Source of the DNA: Rhodospirillaceae bacterium
GTDB taxonomy: Bacteria > Pseudomonadota > Alphaproteobacteria > Thalassobaculales > Thalassobaculaceae
NCBI GenBank assembly: GCA_002690995.1
Contig: NZGS01000131.1
Coordinates: forward strand, 1-33,421
DNA length: 33,421 nucleotides
Direction: 5' to 3'
A program made the position numbers and the translations under genes. Below are positions 25,064 through 31,312 of this stretch, piece by piece; within the stretch, counting starts at the first letter, position 1; the number at the start of each line of letters is the position of its first letter. The notes under the pieces were generated by a model. It made no database searches. It was not told the DNA's origin and saw only the letters and a list, made by a program, of their open reading frames with translations.

Positions 25064-25141
25064 TGATACACAGGAACTAAGAAAAGCTAATTCCAGAATT
25101 TTAAAGCTAACCCGAACAAATGGTTATAAGGATATTGAAAA

Positions 25142-26434
25142 ATGATACCGCGCTACTCTCGGCCAGAAATGACGAAAATTTGGGAACCAGAAAACAAATT
25201 TCGCATATGGTTTGAAATAGAGGCTCACGCTTGTGACGCCCAAGCCAACCTTGGAACAATCCCAGAAGCTGCAGCGAAGCGTGTTTGGGAGCGGGGAAAG
25301 TTTGATGTAGAAAGGATCGACGAGATTGAGGCAGAGGTGAAACACGATGTAATAGCTTTTTTAACAAACCTCGCAGAATATGTTGGTCCGGAGGCAAGAT
25401 TTGTTCATCAAGGCATGACATCGTCAGACGTATTGGATACCTGTTTATCAGTTCAACTCTGTCAAGCGGCTGATATTATTGCTAACGATCTTGATCAATT
25501 ACTCGAAGCTCTCAAGAAACAGGCTCTGAAGCACAAATTCACACCTACGGTTGGACGCAGTCATGCCATACACGCCGAACCCACCACATTTGGTTTGAAG
25601 TTAGCTGGTTATTTTGCGGAGTTTCAAAGAAATAAAGAACGTTTGATATTAGCGAGAAAAGAAATCGCAACATGCGCAATTTCAGGGCCCGTGGGTACAT
25701 TTGCCAGCATAGAGCCAGAGGTGGAAAGACACGTTGCCGAAAAGCTTGGCCTTAAAATTGAGCCCGTTTCGACACAAATTATACCTCGAGACCGGCACGC
25801 AATGTTTTTCTCGATATTAGGTGTAATTGCAAGTTCACTAGAGAGGCTAGCTGTGGAAATCCGGCATCTCCAAAGAACCGAAGTGCGCGAAGCCGAAGAG
25901 TTTTTTTCATCAGGACAAAAAGGCTCTTCCTCCATGCCGCATAAACGAAACCCAGTGCTCACTGAAAATATAACCGGGCTGGCACGGTTGATAAGAAGTC
26001 ACGTAGTTCCTTCAATGGAAAATGTCGCACTTTGGCACGAACGAGATATTTCTCATTCATCCGTAGAGAGAGTGATTGCACCCGATGCGACGATAGCCCT
26101 TGATTTTTCATTGGCAAGAATGACTGGAGTCATTGAGAAACTAGTAGTTTACCCTGATCAGATGCAAAAAAATCTTGATAAGCTTGGAGGATTAATAAAT
26201 TCACAACGCATCCTCCTAGAATTAACGCAAAAAGGTATGAGCAGGGAAGACTCCTATGAAGCAGTTCAACGAAATGCTATGCCTGTATGGTTGGAAGGCA
26301 AAGATTTCAAATCCTTGTTAAAAAATGATACAAAAATTAGAGCATTTTTAAACAAAGATGAAATCGAAGAGTTATTCAAGCCTGATTTTCACTTTAAGCA
26401 TGTCGAGACAATATTTGAGCGTGTATTTGGCTGA
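25142..26434 (+). CDS. purB: Adenylosuccinate lyase
   Basis: 430-residue enzyme of the fumarase/aspartase superfamily. The signature GSSSMPHKRNP is at 261-271, giving the flexible catalytic-serine loop; GMTSSDVLDT (about 92-101) and GRSHAIHAEPTTFG (about 139-152, with the catalytic His) are also intact. It catalyses two steps of purine synthesis: SAICAR to AICAR plus fumarate, and adenylosuccinate to AMP plus fumarate, in the cytosol as a tetramer. Length and motif order match bacterial PurB throughout. The ATG at 25142 follows AAGGA by nine bases. It is not in an operon with other purine genes here; the next gene, sfsA, is convergent 33 bases later. This housekeeping gene marks the edge of the catabolic stretch. 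Confidence 0.95.
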   Translation: MIPRYSRPEMTKIWEPENKFRIWFEIEAHACDAQANLGTIPEAAAKRVWERGKFDVERIDEIEAEVKHDVIAFLTNLAEYVGPEARFVHQGMTSSDVLDTCLSVQLCQAADIIANDLDQLLEALKKQALKHKFTPTVGRSHAIHAEPTTFGLKLAGYFAEFQRNKERLILARKEIATCAISGPVGTFASIEPEVERHVAEKLGLKIEPVSTQIIPRDRHAMFFSILGVIASSLERLAVEIRHLQRTEVREAEEFFSSGQKGSSSMPHKRNPVLTENITGLARLIRSHVVPSMENVALWHERDISHSSVERVIAPDATIALDFSLARMTGVIEKLVVYPDQMQKNLDKLGGLINSQRILLELTQKGMSREDSYEAVQRNAMPVWLEGKDFKSLLKNDTKIRAFLNKDEIEELFKPDFHFKHVETIFERVFG

Positions 26435-26467
26435 CATCTAGCCTTGTTTAGCCAGAAAGATTCTACA

Positions 26468-27184
26468 TTACGAAGTACAAAATGTAATGCTGTTCCGAAG
26501 TGAAATACAGGATAGGGTTATGTTGGTGTCAAAACACAAAACCTCTAAACCATTTTCCATCCCGCGCAACAAAGTCTCATGATATTGTGGATCAATGTCC
26601 CGAGCGATTTTAAAATCCTTGCAGTCCATTCGCTGTATAAGGAAAATCAAAACACTTTTGTCGCCTAGTTTTATTCGATCGGTTAAATCTTCAATATGTC
26701 TGGAGCCACGCGCGGTGACGGAGTCGGGAAATTCTGCAATGCCGTTACTTTTTCTATTATCTCGCCTCAAATGCACATTTTTTACTTCCACCCAACAACG
26801 ACCCAGTTTTTCGTCCTCTAATAGAATATCCACGCGTGATCTTTCAGCGTAGTTTACCTCTGTGCGGAGACTATCATATCCCTCTAATTGAGCGATTTTA
26901 TGCGCTTCTATTGCTTCACGGACAATCTTATTCGGATGATGAGTATTTACGCCTACCAGCCCACCATCCGCTTCTATTAGTTCCAGCGTGAATGGTAATT
27001 TCCTATTTGGGTTCGGTGAGCACGACACCCAGACGCGTGACCCTGACTTACTCAATCCGGTCATCCGTCCCGGATTAGGACAGTGAGCAGTGATATTTTC
27101 GCCACTTTCCAAACGTATATCCGCAAGGAATCTTTTATACCGTTTAATCAAGGCTCCACAATAAAGTGGTTTGGGTAGTTGCAT
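26468..27184 (-). CDS. sfsA: SfsA family protein (sugar fermentation stimulation protein homologue)
   Basis: 238 residues, the family length. GRMTGLSKSGSRVW near residue 40, TEVNYAERSRVDILLEDE (about 109-126) and CWVEVKNVHLRR (130-141) match SfsA; the V-D-x-L and E-V-K residues form a restriction-nuclease-like (PD-(D/E)xK) pattern. The C-terminal part, EFPDSVTARGSRHIEDL and the final strand, is complete. E. coli SfsA affects maltose metabolism and binds DNA; its biochemical role is still unclear. The start at 27184 has GAGG directly against the ATG, an unusually short spacing. It diverges from the cinA-like gene 60 bases away, a pairing often seen in alphaproteobacteria. Confidence 0.92.
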   Translation of the reverse strand: MQLPKPLYCGALIKRYKRFLADIRLESGENITAHCPNPGRMTGLSKSGSRVWVSCSPNPNRKLPFTLELIEADGGLVGVNTHHPNKIVREAIEAHKIAQLEGYDSLRTEVNYAERSRVDILLEDEKLGRCWVEVKNVHLRRDNRKSNGIAEFPDSVTARGSRHIEDLTDRIKLGDKSVLIFLIQRMDCKDFKIARDIDPQYHETLLRGMENGLEVLCFDTNITLSCISLRNSITFCTS

Positions 27185-27244
27185 CCTCGTCTACAATACG
27201 TAATTGTTATTCGAACATAAACTAATCTTTATAAGTTATTCTTC

Positions 27245-28021
27245 ATGAGCACCAGTATTTCTGAAATAAAAATAGTTACAGCAGCGTTTGTCATTATAGG
27301 TAATGAAATTCTTTCTGGCCGAACAAAAGATGTAAACCTGTCTTACTTGGCTACAGCACTTGTGCAAGTAGGTATTCGCTTGGATGAAGTCCGGGTTATA
27401 CGGGACGACCAATCAACTATTGCGAATACGGTGAAAACACTTCGGTCAGAATATGATTACGTATTTACTTCTGGAGGTATTGGACCAACGCACGATGACA
27501 TAACATGTGATTCTATCGCGCTTTCGTTCGAACTAGACGTACACCACCACCCAGAAGCGTTAAAACGTATGAAAGCTCACGCAAAGAAACGTGGAGTCGA
27601 ATTAAATGAAGCGCGCTTGAGAATGGCTCGAACACCCTTAGGGGCAAGTCTTATAAATAACCCTATTTCAGCAGCTCCTGGATTTACCATTGAAAATGTT
27701 CATGTAATGGCTGGTGTGCCAAGTGTATTCCAAGCGATGGTAAACGAGCTCTTACCGACACTTCGGACAGGAACAAAAATTCATTCTAGAACTGTTATCT
27801 CGAACCTGGGGGAAGGAACAGTAGCAAACGGTTTGGAAAAAATTCAGAGCAAGTATCCAACTATTGACATCGGTAGTTATCCCTTCTTTAAGAACGGCAT
27901 ATATGGAACTTCTTTAGTTTTAAGGGGAGCACAAGTTAATGATCTAGAGGTAGCGGCTGAAGATATTTTTAATTTAATTAAAGAATGCGGTGGTCATCCC
28001 ACCGATGGAGATGAAAATTAA
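27245..28021 (+). CDS. MoaB/CinA-type molybdopterin-binding domain protein
   Basis: 258-residue protein made of the CinA N-terminal (molybdopterin-binding, MoCF-like) domain alone. GNEILSGRTKDVN (19-31), DDQSTI, TSGGIGPTHDDIT and the GVPSVFQAM stretch are characteristic. The C-terminal nicotinamide-nucleotide amidase domain of full CinA is missing, as usual for the stand-alone alphaproteobacterial form. Proposed activity is ADP-ribose pyrophosphatase-type hydrolysis or pterin binding; unproven here. No ribosome binding site is clear at 27245. Its TAA stop shares one base with the ATG of the crotonase (TAATG), so the two are translationally coupled. Confidence 0.9.
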   Translation: MSTSISEIKIVTAAFVIIGNEILSGRTKDVNLSYLATALVQVGIRLDEVRVIRDDQSTIANTVKTLRSEYDYVFTSGGIGPTHDDITCDSIALSFELDVHHHPEALKRMKAHAKKRGVELNEARLRMARTPLGASLINNPISAAPGFTIENVHVMAGVPSVFQAMVNELLPTLRTGTKIHSRTVISNLGEGTVANGLEKIQSKYPTIDIGSYPFFKNGIYGTSLVLRGAQVNDLEVAAEDIFNLIKECGGHPTDGDEN

Positions 28022-28794
28022 TGAATGTTCAATTAGATAGCAGAGCTACTGGAAGTGGAAAGATTGCAACCATCGTCTACGACCGTCAATCAAAACTAAA
28101 TTCTTTGAATGGTGCTGGTATAAAAGAGTTAAAGGCGGCGTTTCAAGATGTGGCTAAGGATACAGAACTACGTGGTCTTATTTTCACTGGAGCAGGCCCA
28201 AAATCTTTCATCGGTGGTGCAGATATAAATGAGCTTAACGGATTAAATGAGAAAACTTCGCGAGAGTTTATTACCTCGTTACATGAGTTATTCATTCTGA
28301 TACGCAATATGGAAGTTCCTACAATCGCAAGAGTAAATGGCTACAGTCTTGGCGCCGGGATGGAGTTAGCAGCTGCCTGCGATATAAGAATAGCGTCTTC
28401 GACAGCTATCTTTGGAATGCCGGAGGTAAAAGTTGGGGTCCCTTCGGTGATCGAGGCAGCACTGTTACCCAGGCTTGTTGGATGGGGTCGCGCCAATTAT
28501 TTAGTTCTTACTGGTGAAAATATAGATGCAAATACAGCTTACGATTGGGGCTTCGTTGAAAAAGTCGTAGAAGCGAAAGATCTGGACGGAGAAATACAAC
28601 AATTAACAGATATCATTGCAAACTGTGGACCTCTTGCTACCAGAAATCAAAAACGTTTGATTAACACTTGGGAAAGGTTGCCGCTAGAAAAAGCGATTAC
28701 AGCTGGAATAGATTCTTTCTCAACGGCTTTTTCTACTGAAGAGCCAAAACAAATGATGAGATTATTTTTTGATAGAAAAAAATCTCACAAGTGA
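28021..28794 (+). CDS. Enoyl-CoA hydratase/isomerase (crotonase) family protein
   Basis: 257-residue crotonase. The oxyanion-hole segments are SFIGGADI (62-69) and YSLGAGMEL (108-116). Both catalytic glutamates of enoyl-CoA hydratases are in place: Glu115 (GMELAAACD) and Glu135 (MPEVKVG). After Glu135 the usual P-G-A-G-G-T segment is replaced by VPSVIEAALLPRLVG, a variant seen in a subgroup of hydratases of unknown specificity. Likely reaction: hydration of a 2-enoyl-CoA, or isomerisation. Its ATG overlaps the stop of the cinA-like gene by one base, with GGAG ten bases upstream, so expression is coupled. It ends 12 bases from the convergent enolase-superfamily gene. Confidence 0.9.
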   Translation: MNVQLDSRATGSGKIATIVYDRQSKLNSLNGAGIKELKAAFQDVAKDTELRGLIFTGAGPKSFIGGADINELNGLNEKTSREFITSLHELFILIRNMEVPTIARVNGYSLGAGMELAAACDIRIASSTAIFGMPEVKVGVPSVIEAALLPRLVGWGRANYLVLTGENIDANTAYDWGFVEKVVEAKDLDGEIQQLTDIIANCGPLATRNQKRLINTWERLPLEKAITAGIDSFSTAFSTEEPKQMMRLFFDRKKSHK

Positions 28795-28806
28795 ACTATC
28801 CCACTT

Positions 28807-29898
28807 TCAAGGAAGAGAGATAGTAAACCGTTCGACCGCATCTGGGTCAAAACTGAAACTCATCCCCGGTCTATTTGGTATAATGATCTCACCATCTACC
28901 AACTCCACTTTTTCTTTGAAGAGTCCTGTAAACCAGGGCATGTGCTCAGCATAATTCACATTCGACACGGCAGCGGACAACTGCAAACTATGTTCTGTGA
29001 AAATATGAGGGCTTACTGGAATATCTTTAGCAGCTGCCATATGAGCTACCTTCAACCATTCAGAGACACCGCCCACACGCTCCAAATCGGGCATTAAAAT
29101 ATCTGCAGATTTTCTCTCTAACATATCGTGAAAACCATAACGCGTATATACTGTTTCCCCACTTGCTATGGGCGTATCTAGCGCATTGGCAACGACTGCT
29201 GAACCGGCCAAGTCATAAGCTTGCACAGGCTCTTCAAACCAAGCGAGATTATATTTCTCTAACTGCCGTCCTAATCTGATGGCCTTGGTTACGTTCAATC
29301 CTTGATTAGCATCTACCATCAAAATGATATCGCTACCGATAGTCTCTCTTACCGCCGCAACACGTTCAACATCCTCACCAATGTCTGGCAATCCAACCCG
29401 CATTTTCATTGCTTTGAACCCTTGCGACAAAAAACTTTTTGCTTCAGCTTGAAGTTCAGTGATACTCATCGATGTCCATAACCCGCCACTGGCATATGCA
29501 GGTATTTTATCTCTCTTACGCCCTAGCAAGTCACCGAGGGATACACCAAGAGCCTTCCCCTTTATATCCCAGCATGCCCAGTCGATGCCAGCTATTCCAA
29601 AAATTGTAACGCCTTTATGACCAAGGAAATTAATTTTTTTCCACATTTCGTCAAAGCGTGCCGCAACATCAAGGCGATTTCTATGTTTCACCACTGGCTC
29701 GAGTGATCTCACCATCTCCATTAGAACTGGCAATTTGTGTTTTCCAATTACCCATAAATAGCTCTCGCCTGTTATTCCTTCATCAGTATCTATCCAGACT
29801 AGTAGAGCAGCCACACTCGTTATACGATGTATTGATGTCCCAAGTGGTTTATCAAAGGGAATTTCTATAGGCTGCGTGCGAATTTGCGTTATTTTCAT
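28807..29898 (-). CDS. Mandelate racemase/muconate lactonizing enzyme family protein (enolase superfamily)
   Basis: 363 residues with the capping domain (about 1-125) and TIM-barrel domain of the enolase superfamily. Metal ligands are Asp196 (VDANQG), Glu222 (WFEEP) and Glu248 (ASGET). The Asp271 (MPDLERVGG) / His298 (SPHIFTEH) dyad places it in the mandelate racemase subgroup. In the K-x-K motif of strand 2 the first Lys is kept (Lys165) but the second, the opposite-face base, is Arg167. This favours an acid-sugar dehydratase using one general base over a racemase. The likely product is a 2-keto-3-deoxy acid. The start at 29898 has only GAAAG upstream; the DehI-family gene lies 41 bases upstream on the same strand. 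Confidence 0.88.
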   Translation of the reverse strand: MKITQIRTQPIEIPFDKPLGTSIHRITSVAALLVWIDTDEGITGESYLWVIGKHKLPVLMEMVRSLEPVVKHRNRLDVAARFDEMWKKINFLGHKGVTIFGIAGIDWACWDIKGKALGVSLGDLLGRKRDKIPAYASGGLWTSMSITELQAEAKSFLSQGFKAMKMRVGLPDIGEDVERVAAVRETIGSDIILMVDANQGLNVTKAIRLGRQLEKYNLAWFEEPVQAYDLAGSAVVANALDTPIASGETVYTRYGFHDMLERKSADILMPDLERVGGVSEWLKVAHMAAAKDIPVSPHIFTEHSLQLSAAVSNVNYAEHMPWFTGLFKEKVELVDGEIIIPNRPGMSFSFDPDAVERFTISLP

Positions 29899-29939
29899 TT
29901 AAATGTTTCTTTCAAATTTTTTTCTGAAAGTCTTCCCGT

Positions 29940-30776
29940 TTAATTTTTAAACGATGGTAGTGCTCTTAAGAGAAGAGATCCAAAACCTAACATTTGAGGG
30001 CTCGTCTGGCGATAGGTGCTTATAGCTGAAAGGATATTATTTTTTTGGGAGTTGTCTACTGGTAAAACATGATTGGAAGTCTCAATATGTTCCATAATCT
30101 CCTCCGAAGAGTCAAAGATTTTATCGGCTATTATTTCGCATCGCCTTAAAACTTTTTCATTCTTCAATTTTGGCCCTAATTGCTCTGCCACATAGCCTAA
30201 AAACGTTGGCCAGCGAGCCAAAATAAGATAAATTCCTGGAACAAATTTTTCACCTGCCAGTAATGTCTCAAAGCAATTTAACAAATTTTTTTGTTCGTAT
30301 GAAAGTTCTGCCCACGACAACATGGATGGCATTTCCAATAAAGGCTCAGGAAGAGTAAAAGGCTGCGCAATTTCTTCACTTTTTTGAACTAATTTTTTCT
30401 GGGTCATTAGTTTCTGAAGACAGCCAGAGACAACAAGATTAATGGGACTTACCCGGACAAACGTCTCGCAAACATTCTTAATAACGGTTACCTGTTCATA
30501 ATTTATTCCAAGGTTAATCAGATCTCGTTCAGTTAAACCTTTGATTGGCTCTAATTTTGACACATCAACCTGGCTCCGCCCAGTTACCTGAATACGGCCA
30601 CTTTTCAAATGAGGTCCCAATAATTTCCACATCCATTCCAGTAAGCCGGGATAAGTTGCCAGATGCCGAAAGAGTGACGAAACATAGGGTGCTCTATAAC
30701 AGTCTCTTATCTCATTATAAATCAAAGCCACGGATCCAACCGCATCACCTTCTAGGATTTCCCGCATTCGTGGCAC
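29940..30776 (-). CDS. DehI-family protein (group I 2-haloacid dehalogenase homologue) lacking the expected catalytic Asp
   Basis: 278-residue protein made of two similar halves, as in DehI: LFRHLATYPGLLEWMW (35-50) in the first and LILARWPTFLGYVAEQL (184-200) in the second. The start MPRMREILEGDAVGSVALIYNEIR is typical of the family, and Asn113 (SPINL) corresponds to a conserved active-site Asn. DehI dehalogenates D- and L-2-haloacids using an Asp near residue 189 to activate water. Here there is no Asp at all between residues 86 and 217, so that residue is absent. A haloacid dehalogenase activity is therefore doubtful and another function is likely. The GTG at 30776 is well supported by AAGGAG at 30784-30789. 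It is probably transcribed together with the enolase-superfamily gene downstream. Confidence 0.8.
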   Translation of the reverse strand: MPRMREILEGDAVGSVALIYNEIRDCYRAPYVSSLFRHLATYPGLLEWMWKLLGPHLKSGRIQVTGRSQVDVSKLEPIKGLTERDLINLGINYEQVTVIKNVCETFVRVSPINLVVSGCLQKLMTQKKLVQKSEEIAQPFTLPEPLLEMPSMLSWAELSYEQKNLLNCFETLLAGEKFVPGIYLILARWPTFLGYVAEQLGPKLKNEKVLRRCEIIADKIFDSSEEIMEHIETSNHVLPVDNSQKNNILSAISTYRQTSPQMLGFGSLLLRALPSFKN

Positions 30777-30783
30777 TTGAAAG

Positions 30784-30789
30784 CTCCTT
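30784..30789 (-). promoter_or_regulatory. Ribosome binding site deciding the GTG start of the DehI-family gene
   Basis: AAGGAG on the minus strand, seven bases before the GTG at 30776. It favours this start over the ATG three codons further in. Confidence 0.65.
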
Positions 30790-30870
30790 CAATAATGTTT
30801 ATCCATTGGCAATTCAGCAAATCTGTTCTTAAACTATCAAAATCTCTATAGCGAGCGAAAGGTATTTCCT

Positions 30871-31290
30871 ATGCCAAAAAGGCAGTTTCAACTTATGGGA
30901 ATAGATCATGTCGTTCTTCGAGTTCGACGCCTCAATCCAATGCTTAAATTCTACCAAGATGTGCTTGGCTGCAAGCTCGTCCGCAGCAATGACAAACTTG
31001 GCCTTTATCATTTATCTGCAGGCGCTTCCATGATCGACTTAATACCCGTTGACATGGAATTAGGACGAAAGGGCGGGACACCACCAGGTTTGGAAGGCCA
31101 TAATGTTGACCACATTGCTTTGAAGATTCACCCGTTTGATGCGGACGGAATTAGGGACTATTTGTTCTCGAAAGGTCTTGAGGTAAGTGATATCGCGCCA
31201 CGATTTGGTGCAGAAGGTAGTGGCCCCTCGGTTTACGTTGAAGATCCTGAAGGTAATTCAATAGAACTAAAGGGCGTTGACAGGCCCTAA
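30871..31290 (+). CDS. VOC-superfamily protein (glyoxalase/dioxygenase fold)
   Basis: 139-residue protein with one pair of beta-alpha-beta-beta-beta units. The opening IDHVVLRVRRL carries His13; His81 is in VDHIAL and Glu132 in DPEGNSIELK, all at metal-ligand positions of glyoxalase-like proteins. The ligand at the end of the first unit is ambiguous: MIDLIPV has Asp56 where Glu or Gln is common. VOC proteins include glyoxalase I, methylmalonyl-CoA epimerase and ring-cleaving dioxygenases; this size and motif set is common in uncharacterised catabolic genes. AAAGG precedes the ATG by about nine bases. It diverges from the DehI-family gene (94 bases) and converges with the oxidoreductase gene 22 bases away. 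Confidence 0.85.
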   Translation: MPKRQFQLMGIDHVVLRVRRLNPMLKFYQDVLGCKLVRSNDKLGLYHLSAGASMIDLIPVDMELGRKGGTPPGLEGHNVDHIALKIHPFDADGIRDYLFSKGLEVSDIAPRFGAEGSGPSVYVEDPEGNSIELKGVDRP

Positions 31291-31312
31291 CGTGTAGCAG
31301 CCTAAATCCCTG

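Noticed and set aside
29899-29939. CTTTCA...TGAAAG inverted repeat before the enolase-superfamily gene, considered as a terminator
   Set aside because: Short AT-rich stem around a T-rich loop and directly upstream of a gene in the same direction; too weak to call.
29940-30776. Calling the DehI-family gene a functional haloacid dehalogenase
   Set aside because: No Asp between residues 86 and 217, so the water-activating residue of group I dehalogenases is not available.
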